A stretch of 64,000 nucleotides of DNA from Opisthorchis felineus (Eukaryota > Platyhelminthes > Trematoda > Opisthorchiida > Opisthorchiidae), in assembly GCA_004794785.1 (NCBI GenBank), contig SJOL01008668.1, forward strand, positions 217,717-281,716, written 5' to 3'. Positions 1 through 10,980 of the stretch are shown in pieces. Position 1 is the stretch's first letter, and every line of letters begins with the position of its first letter. The translations under genes and the position numbers were made by a program. The notes below the pieces were generated by a model. The model was not told the origin of the DNA. It saw only the letters and a list, made by a program, of their open reading frames with translations, and did no database searches.

Positions 1-2
1 AG

Positions 3-212
3 TGGCGGAAGCAGAGAGGTGGCCAACCCTTAACCTGGCAGAGGGGTATGAAGGAAATTACGAAACGCTTGGGTGCTGTCGGTGCTACTCGCCTTCCAGG
101 TTGGGGACCGCGTGATCCTCACTGTGCCTGGTTGGAGACGCTGCAAGATATGGCTGCCAACCGATGTCAGTGGCGATCTTGTTGTCAGTTTCTATCCAGA
201 TTGCCTGAATGA
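3..212 (+). pseudogene. 3' end of an RTE-like non-LTR retrotransposon reverse transcriptase ORF
   Basis: This is the last 69 codons of a non-LTR retrotransposon polyprotein, cut off by the left edge of the window. The frame is open from position 3 to a TGA at 210-212. It contains an RGGQ..TWQ segment and then LPGWGPRD, followed by [12 protein letters not shown]. The same C-terminal block (GWGPRD, ETLSDIA) recurs on the minus strand at 1437-1832 and in degraded form at 10350-10600, so the three are relatives. The family is RTE-like by the character of the reverse transcriptase in the longer copies. The visible part carries no frameshift, but the catalytic domains would lie outside the window, so I cannot say whether the copy is intact. 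Confidence 0.7.
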
Positions 213-633
213 TTGTCTGGAGGCGTAGGCACCTCGGAATGATTGTAGTAAGCTAGCACTAAGTCCCTTCCCCGTCCACTTTTATTCTTTCCTTCACAAT
301 AAGGCTTTCAAATAAATCATGGTTGTACGGCAGTGAAGCATCAGTGTTGAACACTGATGTCACGCTGTCGATGATGATGATGATGATGATGATCGACAAA
401 GAACTACATTCCGCAAGACACCGTGCATTTTCTAGGCTAACTTACGGAAGGCCAGCTGAATCGTTCTATACGGCTTTTCAGCTAGCGCTTCTATCCTTCT
501 GTCTACCCTTTGAGTTATTGTCTAGCTAACGGTCGATTTCCCCTAATGTATTAGCCGAGTCAGAATGAACAGAAAGACTGTTTTTACAAAAGCATTTTCC
601 TTCTCCTGAACCCTAACTGTCCACAAAGTACAT
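213..633. other. Non-coding interval after an RTE-like element
   Basis: This stretch probably begins with the 3' untranslated end of the retrotransposon fragment at the left edge. Apart from a GAT microsatellite I see no gene, splice pattern or RNA gene. A short methionine-rich frame at 323-529 is just the translation of the microsatellite. Confidence 0.5.
370..393. repeat. (GAT)n microsatellite
   Basis: About eight tandem GAT/ATG trinucleotides lie in otherwise non-repetitive sequence. This is a simple repeat with no other visible role. Confidence 0.85.
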
Positions 634-819
634 TCACTTGTCATTAGACTCGGAAATAGCGGTATGTTGTGGGTCTGCGTTCACTGTGCTGGCCAGAGCT
701 TGCTGATATGGCTTTTCTGGTTTAGTTAAGGTCCTTGATTTTAGGGAAATCCAGTGTTTGTTCGGACGTGTCAGACTCGTTGGGTGGGCAGTTTCGGATA
801 CTGCTATTGCAGTTGACAT
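634..819 (-). pseudogene. Possible fragment of the region before the RT domain of an RTE-like element
   Basis: The 61-residue reading frame contains HPTSLTRPNKHW and KPYQQALASTVN. These line up by eye with SPTSPIRPKYYW and NPYQQATSTTAR in the larger RTE-like copy at 1437-3574, at similar spacing. It is on the same strand as that copy and lies downstream of its 3' end, so it would be a separate, heavily truncated insertion. The similarity is modest and based on one segment, so chance resemblance is possible. Confidence 0.4.
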
Positions 820-1436
820 TGATCAGCCTCTTATTCATAGCCCACATTATTCGTTGGCTTACGATAAGTTATCAGCTAACTCAGGCCGATATTTCTGGGT
901 TTCAGGCGTCCACCGAAGGCGGCGGACCGGCGAAAGATTTTAGGAATAGGTCCAATGAAGAAACGATCACCATACATACACAAGAGTGGCGTATTAGGGG
1001 TGGGAAATGCTTCAGAAGAAAAAACAAAATAGTCACTCTCCACTGGGAGCTCATTGTCAGGCCCAAACCAGTACGTGGCTAACTTATGCTAGGTGACCGC
1101 AGGGTTGCATATTGCGGCCGTTTCCAGCAGTCAGCACCAGCTACGGTAAGATACAATCAAAAAACAACGAGAACATTGTACAATCACCATTTCCAAATAA
1201 TGCACCTATGTCATCATCATCGTTATCATTATTAGCTGTAAGAACAGCGTACATGTCGTACAGTGGTTGTAGCTGCCACAGTTTCATTCACCGATAATGT
1301 GTGGAGGTGGGGTAGGTAGCTCCGCATTGAAGGCGGGAGCTGATATAATTGAGGCGTAAATACAGGGTTGTCAGTGGACGTTTAGGTGGGAGGATTGGGA
1401 AGGGAGCTATGCATTGAAGGCAATAGCTTAGATGCA
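820..1436. other. Non-coding interval, no recognisable feature
   Basis: It contains short simple-sequence tracts such as a TCATCATCATCG stretch near 1210. No convincing gene is visible. Part of it may be the 3' untranslated region of the minus-strand RTE-like copy that ends near 1437. Confidence 0.45.
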
Positions 1437-3574
1437 CTAGCGCCATTGAGGGCGCGACTGAGCGATGTCTGACAATGTCTCTGACCATTGATTTGTCCCG
1501 TCTCGTGGTCCCCATCCAAGGAAACGGCAATGACCAGCGCAGCTAAGTTTGCTGGTAATGACTTTCACACTTCGCTGCCAAGTCATTGTTTGACCTCCCC
1601 TGGATCGTTTCCACCCTTCGCGTGGTTCTGCAAAAAGAACCCCCCGAAGAGGTCGATCGACTTGTATACGGAGCACTTGGCCAAGCCAGCGCAACCTATG
1701 CAGTCTGACCAGTTCACCTACCGTCGGCGACTTATTTCTTCCGAAGACCATTCGACGTATTTCAGAAGTGCTGATCCGGTGTTCCGACCAGACTCGAGCA
1801 ATGCTCCGAAGACATCGATGGTCAAACACCATGACATTTACAGATGATGGTCAAACGCTGAAAGTCTTTTGACGTCCTCGGCGCGCAGCGGCCAGGTTTC
1901 AGACCCGTATAGCAATATGGATAGCACTCCAACATTTTAAACTCGATCATTGACGGATAAACTGATGTCACGCATACGCCACAGATGACGCAGGTTCGCA
2001 AAGGCTGCTCTGACCTTCCCAATCCGAATGGAAATATCATCTTTCGGGAGACCACCAGGACTGATACGGTTGCCCAGCTAGACGAACTTGTCCACTACCT
2101 CAAGCGGCTCATCCGCAAGCATGAGGCTGGGTTTCGGCCCTACCCAGTCTTGCAGGAGCACTTTACACTTTGCAGGTGTGAAGCGCACGCCAAACCGTGA
2201 GGCGGAATCATTTAATTATTTTATATTGTTTGCATTGCCACGGCATCAGCTCCAAGAAGGGCCATGTCGTCTGCGTACTCGATATCAGTGAGCGGACGCC
2301 CCGGGAGCACTTCGACCACACAGGCATTAGAGGCTGATAGTGAGCCTTCCATAATTGTATCAGTGACGAAGTTGAAGAGGAAATGTGAAAGAGGACAGCC
2401 TTGTCGGACACCACTTGATGTGGTGAACTCAGAAGAGACCTTCCCATAGACATTTACACGTCCGAGGGAGTTTGCGTACATCGCCTTAAAGAGGGTCAAG
2501 AACTTATGGGGGACACCTTTGCTCCATAGACACTGTCATAGTGCCTGACGGTCCACAGAGTAAAAGGGAGCTCTCAAGTCAAAGAACACAACCATTGTTG
2601 GTTGCTGGAAGCAGTGTCACTGTTTCAGAATCTGTCCAAGGGTGAATATATGATCGATGCATCCTCTTACAGGACGGAACCCAGCTTGGTTTTCACGGAT
2701 CTGTCTCTCCCTGTGTCCAGTCAACCTTCGAAAGATAAGACCAGAGAGGACTTTCGATGCCACAGCTACCAGGCTGATGCCACGGTGGTTTTCACAAAGC
2801 GTTCGCGTACCTTTTTTGAAGATAGGGATAGCTGTCGGCATGTCCCATTCTGCAGGCACCTTCTCTTCGTTCCATACAGCGCCAATAAGATTTGTCAGAT
2901 GGGTCACCAGGAATTCTCCGCCTTCTTTGAAGAGGGCTGGATAGAGACCGTCCGGTCCTGGTGCCTTCTCACGTTTTAGCACGGATATTTCGTACTTTAT
3001 TTCTTCTTTCGACGGGCGATCAAGGTTTACATTCCATTCGCCTGTATGCACTATTTCTACAGGCTGTGTTGCAGGAGACAAGCTGAACCGTTCTTCGAAA
3101 TGTTCGGCCCATCTTTCCAGTCGACGTTTTTGCGAATGAATTAATGTGCCACCTTTTTCAATTACCGTTTCACTGACCGCTACTTTCCTAGGCTCAGTCG
3201 ATTGTACCAGCTGGTATAGGGCACGGCTGTTTCCGGTAGCAAAAGCCTTTTCCATCTCCCGAGCTTTCGATGTCCACCAGAGCTCCCGGTCTTTCCTTAG
3301 GCTCTTCACTGTTTGGGGTTCGAAGGATTTGCGTGCCGTCGTACTTGTTGCCTGCTGGTATGGATTTCCTAACAGCATGGATAGGGATCTCGACGACGTC
3401 CAGTAGTATTTCGGTCGAATCGGAGAAGTCGGAGAGACAGCACTGAACACCGCTAGCATAGCTCCTTTCACAATGCACCTTTGTGACATAATAAAGCTCT
3501 GCCGACCGAATTGGACGTACATTCCACTCTCCAAGGACAACTATGCCAGTGCCTTTTGAGATTGGTTCAAACAA
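1437..3574 (-). pseudogene. RTE-like non-LTR retrotransposon, linker plus reverse transcriptase plus C-terminal domain, decayed
   Basis: This is the longest RTE-like copy in the window and reads leftwards. A frame from 3540 carries the linker and RT N-terminus (KREKAPGPDGLYPALF, then NHRGISLVAVASKVL, then ENQAGFRPVRGC). The same frame continues through two in-frame TGA codons (2617-2619 and 2536-2538) into motif A (VVFFDLRAPFYSVDR), motif B (SSGVRQGCPLS) and motif C (EYADD, 2266-2277). The second aspartate position of motif A reads Tyr (FYS) where relatives usually have FDS. Further on, LQDWVGPKP and FANLRHLW are readable in shifted frames. The C-terminus at 1832-1437 (FDHRCLRSIAR, LHRLRWLGQVLR, GWGPRD) is in yet another frame. 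The endonuclease domain is missing from this copy. It was presumably once able to copy its RNA by target-primed reverse transcription. The stops and frameshifts make it non-autonomous now. Confidence 0.88.
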
Positions 3575-5429
3575 GTCACTACCATAATACGTCGGGCCTT
3601 TTTTTATTACACGTGAACGTATGCTGCAGGACGATAAAAGATCAGTGTAGAGGATGATTCTCCGAGCTGAAAGTCAGAGAAGTGAGTTAGCGTTTGTTTG
3701 GTTTCCACAGAGGACTTGGTTAGGAGCAACTGACAAAAAGGTCGTACGCCGTCAGCAGGAGCATGTCTAAGGCGAAGATAGAGGAGTCAGACGTAATGCT
3801 GCTGCGCAAGGAAGTGTTTCCCTGCTCGCTGATGAATTGAATGTGCCCATAAACAAAAGGTGGTCTCCGACGGATCGTTCCAAGTCTCGTATATTTAGCG
3901 CCCACTGAATAGAATATTAGTAGATCAGGTTGCAATGATGGCCACTGAGTTGTTCTTTGAGCTGGGAATCTTGGTTGCAAAGGTTTAATCACCAATTGAG
4001 GTGATATCATTAGTGTTGTGGATAGAAGCGCACTTCCACTCAACAGGCCACCAATAAACTTGGTTCCTCAACCTTTGTCAGCAGCGAACTTTGGTGGCCA
4101 CCTTCTTCATAATGACAGGCTTTATAAACCATCGTGAATTCACCGAAAAAATTTAGTGTTGAGAGACAACTCTCCTAAAACTTACATAGACCAAAGACAT
4201 ACAATATTTTTCTCTACAAGAACAACCGCCTGGCTGTTTGTCTCCTGTTTGTCCCGCGTCACAATCTATCCTTGGTAGACGTTTGAACGCTGAGAAGACG
4301 GACGGATAATGAGCACTTGTAGTGTAATCCGCGAACCTATCAACCTAACATTTGGATGGGAAAGGTGGCTTTGTATCAAAATTTATTATTAACCTGTGGC
4401 CTGAAACCAAGGCTACCCAGAGTGAGTGTCGCTATCGCATTCGGCGGATTAATTGTCAAAGGAATGTATTGTCTAGGGTTTTGCCAACAAAGTTGATACG
4501 TGCGTCATGCACGCGACATCAGGGCTGCAGACAGCACCCCACCAAACAGTGTGTGAAGCCATTTTTAAGGGGTTCACATATCGACCGATCTTTTTCCAGC
4601 AGGCACTAATTAAAATCGGTAGGCTGAAATCCCAGTAAGCATGCTGGCTAACCCAGAATGTGGTACGTCCAGCGGACCCTTTGTCCGTAGTCGTCATGTC
4701 AGGTCGGCGGCGCAGAGCACACCTGAAACTGGAATAGAGAGACGAGGGTGTTGGAATAACAACTAGCAAAGTACATTGTCAATAGGCTTTGCTTTAGGGC
4801 GGCTGCCTACTCCGACAGGACAAGTGACCTACTGTGGCTGTCCACGAGGACCAGCTGGAGGATATGTACAAACTGGGATACAGTCATGACTCCGGCAACG
4901 GATACCGCATGCTAACTTAAAACCGAAACTCCCTAATTCTACCTCCATGTGCCGTCAGTGGTTGTCAATTGACCTCCAAGAGTGCAGTGTGATCTTAGGC
5001 ACGACGATGGAGCCAGTTTGTGCGGCTCACTTTCGGCCTTCGGGGCAATATGGCCGAAACATTGAAAGTGTCTTTCCAGCAGCTGCCGAAGAAGTGTCCT
5101 CTAACCACTGAGTTGAAGTGAGCCTCAAAATTTCCAGAATTCCCCTTAGATATAAGCGGTCAAAAACTGTGCGCGTCATCGTGGTGACGATTTGCTGTTA
5201 TGGATTTGTGACAGTAATAAGGTCTTATCTCGACGATATCCCGTGTTTATTTCGTCGTGTCGGATGGTTTGGACAGACAATTCTAAAGACTAGGCTGTAT
5301 AGCTGCTTCCAACCTCTTGTATTCAACCCATACCAATCTTCATCTGTGTTCGTTTCCGGAGGCCTTCACCGACTGAGGCTCTCCATTGGAAACTGGGAGC
5401 CTCAAGATCCAAATGAGGCGAACACAAGA
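3575..5429. other. Non-coding interval, probably very old repeat sequence
   Basis: About 1.9 kb without a recognisable gene. Frames of 80-145 codons occur on both strands but show no known motif. The left part may contain the 5' remainder of the minus-strand RTE-like copy. Confidence 0.4.
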
Positions 5430-5640
5430 ATGTCCCCAAATCCCCGGTATTCAGACCCGTCGAAACAAGAAACTTGTCGACCTGGAATATACAGACAAGA
5501 GTGTTCACAATTTTTTAGAAAGAGCAGCAAGAGCAAGCAGCACTTGAAAGGATGACCAAGATCATCAACTGCTTCGGAATGCACTTCGCGTTCACAAAGT
5601 GCAGTCTTGCAGCTTTGAATACGTCTCTGAGTTCACGGAA
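5430..5640 (+). pseudogene. RTE-like reverse transcriptase fragment around motif C
   Basis: The plus strand reads GVQTRRNKKLVDLEYTDKSV and then, after a frame change, MTKIINCFGMHFAFTKC. This matches the order found in RTE-like reverse transcriptases, where a segment ending in LEYADD is followed by the FGMRF..TKC block. A degraded relative of the same block sits at 9730-9870 (NIVNLEKAGYVV, INCFGMCLVPTKS). The catalytic YADD is altered to YTDK, so the fragment cannot be active. Confidence 0.6.
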
Positions 5641-5679
5641 TCTAGAACGGTAATCGAGACGTAGGGACACCGACGAAAA

Positions 5680-5960
5680 CCTGCTGCAGTTGTTTGCAGA
5701 TCACAGAATTTCAGTGCAGCACTAACTCCTGGAACAACCGAAGCCGCTTGACCATATGGTGCCCTTCGCATGCAAGCCAACCTTCACTACTGACAGACCA
5801 CATCGCCACTAGCTATAGGTGGGGGGAGTCAATTACTGACCACCGGTCGTTCTGGAACACCTATGTGGATTCAAAGCATGCTTGTTCGTTGCTGCTTCTC
5901 GTAGCGGGCTTCAGGGACGCGCAAGATGCACATACCTCACCTGGTCGTTGAGAAGCCCTC
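5680..5960 (+). pseudogene. Non-LTR retrotransposon endonuclease C-terminal fragment (APE/EEP type)
   Basis: The frame from 5694 reads LLTDHIATSYRW, then ITDHRSFWNTYVDSKHA. This is the end of an apurinic-like endonuclease domain, whose hallmark is a DHI.IS.R block followed by a final S/D-D/K-H motif. Here the usual SDH is represented by SKH, which would remove a metal-binding aspartate. The order (an RT piece at 5430-5640 before this EN piece) is the reverse of an intact element, so the two come from different insertions. Confidence 0.6.
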
Positions 5961-6185
5961 GGTCTATAGTGTGCAACAGGTCTACGGGAGCCAGCTGCTG
6001 AATTCCCTTTTGGACAAGACGTACTTTGATGTTTGACTCGGTGGTGCAACTCCTATGTCGGCCCCTGGCTCCCCGCTCCGCCTACTTTGACATACTGAAA
6101 GGCACGTTAGCTTGAGACCAACATTTATGGATAAAAACGAAGCGTATTACGATCGTATTTATAAGGTCATCGCAGAATGCTCCAC

Positions 6186-6312
6186 AGAGGTCACAACAGA
6201 GGGCCCGTGCCTTTCAGGTGAACGACAACCGCAGAACGACAAGAACACAACCGACCCGGGAAACTTGGGCAAAAGCCTCGATCCTGTGTATCAATCCGTG
6301 AATCCGAGACTG
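6186..6312 (+). repeat. Dispersed 3'-end repeat of the CR1-like family (copy a)
   Basis: A block containing ACGACAAGAACACAACCGAC, then AACTTGGGCAAAAGCCTCGA, is shared with 8596-8712 (same strand) and with the reverse complement of 13735-13850. In the other two places it sits just downstream of the CR1-like stop codon, so it is most easily read as 3' untranslated sequence. Here it has no coding region before it and is probably a severely 5'-truncated copy. Confidence 0.65.
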
Positions 6313-6346
6313 GGGGCACGAGGGGCGCCGACCTATAATGTTCCCT

Positions 6347-6376
6347 CCTGATTGGTTGATGTTCTGGCCAATCAGG
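6347..6376. repeat. Small perfect inverted repeat (9 bp arms)
   Basis: CCTGATTGG is followed 12 bases later by its exact reverse complement CCAATCAGG. It lies between the CR1-like tail and the SINE head and may be part of either repeat. A regulatory role is not supported. Confidence 0.6.
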
Positions 6377-6499
6377 GCATGAGTCCGTCCGCACAGGATA
6401 TCCATCCAGTCGATGTGATGTTCAATTATTAAAGGCAGCTGACCTCCAGGCAGACTCTTACTGGAAGGTGGTGTCCTCAACCCTGCAAGGTGTTGGGCG

Positions 6500-6690
6500 C
6501 TGTACTTGCGAGATCGCTCTGGTGAATTAGTGGTAACACGCTTGCCTCGAATGTCAGCTGTCTGGAGTTCAAATCCTGGCACAGCCATTGTATATGCACT
6601 GCTGATCACCTCTAATAAGAGCAAAACTCGAGTCCAGTTCTGCCCTTTGAGGCCGACGCGATGTTCGTCCCAAACAACCAGCACGCAGTC
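6500..6690 (+). mobile_element. tRNA-derived SINE (head region)
   Basis: The sequence contains a plausible Pol III box A, TGGTGAATTAGTGG at about 6520-6533, and a box B, GAGTTCAAATCC at about 6565-6576. They are roughly 30 bases apart, as in a tRNA gene. The intervening bases (AACACGCTTGCCTCGAATG) also look like a tRNA D-arm and anticodon region. The sequence does not fold into a complete tRNA by eye and continues into unrelated sequence, so a SINE is more likely than a functional tRNA. SINEs are transcribed by RNA polymerase III and moved by a partner LINE. The CR1-like copy begins immediately downstream, but I cannot show that they are partners. Confidence 0.6.
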
Positions 6691-6692
6691 GG

Positions 6693-8574
6693 ATGAGCCG
6701 CAAGCTACCTAAAAGTATTCGGCTTCTTCTGGAAAAGAGGTCTTACCTATATTTCAAAAAGTTGACTACAGCAGACACAGGGGATGAGATGGCATTTCGT
6801 AAAATGCGGAATCAGTGGAACATAAAAAACAAGCCACCGTTCTGTACCTCGCCCGGAAAAAACAGAAATATGCTTTTTAAATAAATGAGACAACGCCGCA
6901 GAAACAAGCCATCCGCGTTCTCCTTGAGGGACAGGAACAGGGAAACCGTGAGTGACCCAATAGCAGTAGCTGAGGTCTAGAGAACACTATGCAGGCCCAT
7001 ATTTAGCCCCATCGTTCTCGTCACATCCAATCTTGTCAAGGCGTAACTACGAACGGCCTCTAACCGACTTGATCTTCAAGGTGGAGGACATTCGTCAACT
7101 CTTGCACAAGATCAACCCGTTCTGCGCGTTGGGGCCGGACGAAGTCCATCCAAAAACCCTGAAGGAAACGTCGTTCACACTGACAAGTCATTTCTACCTT
7201 GTGTTTTGTCAGTCGCTTGACGAAGGCCGCCTTCCTTCTGCTTGGAAGGAAGCGATTGTCACGCCAATTTACAAAAATGGTGACCGACTATCGCCTGGCA
7301 GCCACAGGCCTATAAGCATCACTAGCGTGCCGTGCAAGGTGATGGAAAGCATTCTGAAGCGAGCCATCCTAGATCACCTTACTTCCAACAACTTGATATC
7401 TCCAGGTCAACACGGATCTCTCCCAAACCGGTCTTGCGTGAAGAACATGCTCGTACTTATGGACAGCTTAACCCAAGCCAAGGACAAGGGTCTCATATCG
7501 GATGCCATATTTTTCGACTTCGCAAAAGCATTCGATCGAGTACCACACGTCACGCTGCCCCACAAACTCAAGTCTTATGGGGTTCAAGGAAAGATTTTAC
7601 TCTGGATCAAGGCGTTCCTATCAGACAGAACATTCCGTGTGAAAGTAGACTCGACCTACTCTTCTCCAGCGCCGGTCTCCATTGGAGTTCCTTAAAGCTC
7701 CATTTTGGGACCACTGCTGTTTCTGATATACGTCAACGACCTTCCAGACGTTCTTTTAAGTCCATGTCTAATTTTTGCGGATGACTTGAAATCCCGGAGT
7801 ACCAATGCCAGTGCCCTGCGAATTGATGTATGCCCTGCAAAGCAGTGGTCTTTGGACTGCCACCTTCCTCTGAATGACGAAAAGTGCGTCCATATGTCAT
7901 TCGGAGGAGACTCAGCGAAAGCCCATGTCGTGCATGGTGAGAACGTACCAGAAGACACCACGGGAATAGATGCCAAAAGGGATTTGTGTATCTGGCTCTG
8001 CTGAAACATGTCCTTCTCACTGCACCATGAGAAATCCGTTCTACGGATGATTCGGTGCACCTTCTCCCGTATTACTCGCACGGACTTCCAAATACTTTAT
8101 GGGGCCTACGTCAGACCGCTTCTTGACTACGCCAACCAAGTTATCTACTCAGGACGCACGAAGGACGTACCCCTCATTGAGCGTGTCCAGTGAGCTGCTA
8201 CGAAAATGGTTGCCGGCCATAAATCCGTGGACTACGAAAAATGTCTCGCGGTGCTTGACCTCCTTCCCCTGGAGTATCGCCGCCTCCGAGGAGACCTAAT
8301 TCTTACTTATACCCTATTTGAACAAGGTTTGGCCAACAGGATTTTCGCCGTTAAGCCAGCAGACACGGTGGGACATGGTAAGAAGATTTTCAAGCTCAGA
8401 GCAAACACTTCCATTGGGCAAAGTGTTTTCTCATTTCGTGTAGTAGCTGCGTGGAATAACTTTCCTGCGACGGTTGTCCACGCTCGTTCTAGACCCCAGT
8501 TCAAAGCACGATTAGACACTTTCTTATTCGAGTCCTCGAGCTGGCAAACATACTGCCCTGCGCTGAGACCTTAA
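6693..8574 (+). pseudogene. CR1-like non-LTR retrotransposon, reverse transcriptase ORF with three in-frame stops
   Basis: This is the best-preserved retrotransposon copy in the window. A 5' piece at 6693-6884 (RKMRNQWNIKNK) is in a different frame. From 7033 to 8574 one frame runs through only three stops: TAA at 7693, TGA at 8002 and TGA at 8191. It contains ALGPDEVHPKTLKE, then WKEAIVTPIYKNGDR, then motif A FFDFAKAFDRVPH, then GVP-stop-SSILGPLLFLIYVNDL (motif B), then motif C FADD at 7774-7785. After these come the thumb and C-terminal region ([41 protein letters not shown]). The catalytic aspartates of motifs A and C are all present. Each stop differs by one base from a sensible codon. 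The endonuclease domain is absent, as expected for a 5'-truncated insertion. A second copy lies inverted at 13690-15720. Confidence 0.92.
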
Positions 8575-8595
8575 AGAGCAGTACCTCACCGTTTT

Positions 8596-8712
8596 TTCGC
8601 CTGTGCCTTTCAGTGTATGACAGCCGCTGAACGACAAGAACAAAACCGACCCGGAAAACTTGGGCAAATGCCTCGATCCTGTGTGTAAATCCGTGAACCC
8701 GTGAACCAAACA
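8596..8712 (+). repeat. 3' untranslated tail of the CR1-like copy (repeat copy b)
   Basis: It starts about 20 bases after the CR1-like stop codon and carries the block shared with 6186-6312 and, inverted, with 13735-13850. Its place after the coding frame in two independent copies identifies it as family 3' UTR. Confidence 0.65.
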
Positions 8713-9212
8713 CACAAGCACTAGATCTCGAGGAACATCCTCGAAACATGCTCGAACCTCTGATACATATTCCTCCTGGTCAACGGTATTATTCCACTCA
8801 ATGAACCGTCAGACTTCCGGAGGAAATAGCCTCTGCGGGGATCGAAAAGCTTGGTGGGCCCAGAAAACGGATGAGATAAAGGAGGCAAGAACAGTATGAA
8901 GTGCACTTAGGCTGTTCCGTTAGGTGCGCACAACTGCCCCAAAGAATCTTCCGGGGGTCAGCAGCATCACCAGAAACAGATGGCCAGGCTATCTATAACA
9001 AAAAATTCAGAGCGTCTGAGTCGTCTGGCTAGGCGCTTCCAAGACCAAAGCAACTGGCTACCTGCAGTTGTTCAGCGAGATTTCCAACCGGCAAAGCAAC
9101 CCTGGGCGGTGGACACGGAACCGTGGCCGGCTTCGGAAACGCGAGTGCCTTCCGTCCTCCAAACGTCACAGAGCTGCTTGTCCTGACGAACGCCAACCCG
9201 CTCAAAGATGGA
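8713..9212. other. Non-coding interval before a TAAG/TAAA repeat
   Basis: No gene is recognised. A weak open frame (8980-9186) carries no motif I know. The stretch ends in a simple repeat, so it may be the 3' end of another non-LTR insertion. Confidence 0.4.
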
Positions 9213-9266
9213 GGTGGAAATAAGTAAATAAGTAAATAACTTAATAACTAAATAACTAAGTAAACG
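9213..9266. repeat. (TAAGTAAA)n-like tandem tail
   Basis: Imperfect tandem units of TAAG, TAAA and TAAC run for about 50 bases after GGAGGTGGAAA. Simple tandem tails of this kind commonly mark the 3' end of non-LTR retrotransposons, which would make the sequence just to the left a plus-strand insertion. Confidence 0.7.
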
Positions 9267-9289
9267 AGTGAGATGATTCTGGTGCCAAT

Positions 9290-10600
9290 TTCAAAAACGG
9301 TGACCGCAGTGACCGCGGAAATCAAAGAGCATTCAGCTTAACCAAATTTGAAACCATACGCTTTGCATCGCCCCTCTATTACGTCCTATGAAGGCGCGTT
9401 TTGACTGGACCCGATAATAGGAGGGGGGATTCCGTGCTGGAAGGGTTCCGCGGATCACAGCTTCACGCTCCTTAAAGTATAAGGGCAACAACGTGCGTAT
9501 GACACCCTACAATCCTGGTGTTCCTTGACTTCAAGAGTGCGTTTACCTATAGGCACGCGAGAGCGCATCGGGTGCTCTTCGAAAACTTTCATATGAGCAG
9601 TGGTGCCCCGCGATGATGTTTACTCTTCCCATTTTTGTTCACTTTCTTTATTGACGAGCTAATCAGCCGAACACTGGAAGGCCTCCGGAACCACAGTGTT
9701 CACGCCTGTCCAAGCAAAAACATTGTCAACCTGGAAAAGGCAGGTTATGTTGTTTCCTTTTCTGAGAAAAAGCTGGAAGCGCAAGCACTGCTTGGAAGGC
9801 AATACAAGATTATCAACTGCTTCGGCATGTGCCTCGTGCCCACAAAGAGCAGTCAAGTTGCAGGAAGTGCAGTCTGTGAACATGCCTAGAAGAATTTACG
9901 AAGTAACGTTGGGGGTTGTGGAAAACCATGCGTATCCTGGGAGCTGGATTAGCGCCGAAAATAGTGTGGCAGGATGTGAAAACTAACGAATCTTGGATAC
10001 CGGGATTGCGTTTGCCAGCTTGTGCCGCTTGTGGCATCAAAAAGACGTCTTGGTGGATATCAAGAGATGAATGTATCAGACAACAGTACGGGCTGTATTA
10101 TTGTACAGCTGCGAAATTTGGCCGCTTTGAGTGAAGGATCTGAGACATCTTCAGATATTTCACTACCGATGCCTCAGAAGTATAGCTGAAATCAGCTAGA
10201 ACTAGTGAGCAGGAGATGGGTTTTGGTGAAGTAGGGGGTACTTTGCTCAAGGACTGCATCCAACACTGTAATTTAAGTTGGCAGGACTCTCTGCTATGCA
10301 TACTCAGTTACCGCCTGTCAGGGCAAACGTTGTTTTCTAACCTGATTTGGAGTGGCAGAAACCCAGAGGTGGACAGGGTTTGACGCCGCGGAAGGGAATG
10401 AAGGATGCTACGAAAGGTTTTTTGGCGCGGCTGGCGCTGTTTGCTACCCGGAATGGGGTCCAAATAAACCTCCTATTGTTTGGCTGGAGACACTGAACGA
10501 TACAGCGGCTAACCGATATCCGTGGCGTTTGTGCTTACAGTTCCGATCCAAATCGTCCGGGTGTTGGATATGTCCGAATAAAATTTGTCCACTGGTCCTC
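9290..10600 (+). pseudogene. RTE-like reverse transcriptase, heavily decayed
   Basis: Readable blocks appear in the family order but in several frames. VFLDFKSAFTYRH (motif A) lies near 9520, and a degraded motif B region near 9600. NIVNLEKAGYVV lies near 9720, where relatives have LEYADD. Then come INCFGMCLVPTK, LGSWISAENSVAG (about 9935), VKDLRHLQIFHYRCLRSIAE (10133-10190) and finally WGPNKPPIVWLETLNDTAANR (10450-10510), the same C-terminal block as at 3-212. Motif C is destroyed and there are many stops, so this is an old inactive copy. It is the plus-strand relative of the copy at 1437-3574. Confidence 0.72.
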
Positions 10601-10779
10601 AGTTGGCAACGGAGTTCACACGCGGAATACCATCTCAACAACGTGCCCGTTCCGGACGGCTTGCATTTTAATTATGGTGAATTCCTTGTTTCCGGTCTGA
10701 AATCTTACCCCAAAATACGTTGGATGGAGGCAGTCTGACAACATTTAGTGATTGTTTCGTTATTCACCATGGGTGCGGA

Positions 10780-10980
10780 ACTGCCATGCGAAAACCAACA
10801 AGGTATCAGTATAATAGGCGTAGCTTCCAAGGTGCTCTCCGTGTCTCCCGCGCGGGTTGGTCCATCTTAGGAACAGTCACATTCGTGAGAGTCATTCTGC
10901 GTTTTGCTCTAACCTAGATTGCGCTGACCATATTTTCACTCCTTGACATGGTGTGGTACCGTGACACCTCCCAAGGGTTA
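10780..10980 (+). pseudogene. Short RTE-like RT fragment
   Basis: QQGISIIGVASKVLSV near 10800 resembles the NHRGISLVAVASKVL block of the minus-strand copy. Broken sequence follows, then LDCADHIFTP near 10920, which resembles the GC.DHIFTL block. The spacing is right for one RT domain. The fragment is downstream of the C-terminus at 10600, so it is a separate insertion. Confidence 0.55.

Noticed and set aside
323..529. 68-codon frame with a run of seven methionines
   Set aside because: It is the translation of a GAT microsatellite and shows no conserved sequence.
6506..6600. A functional tRNA gene
   Set aside because: Boxes A and B are present, but acceptor and T-arm pairing is not convincing, and the sequence runs into repeat DNA. 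A SINE head explains it better.
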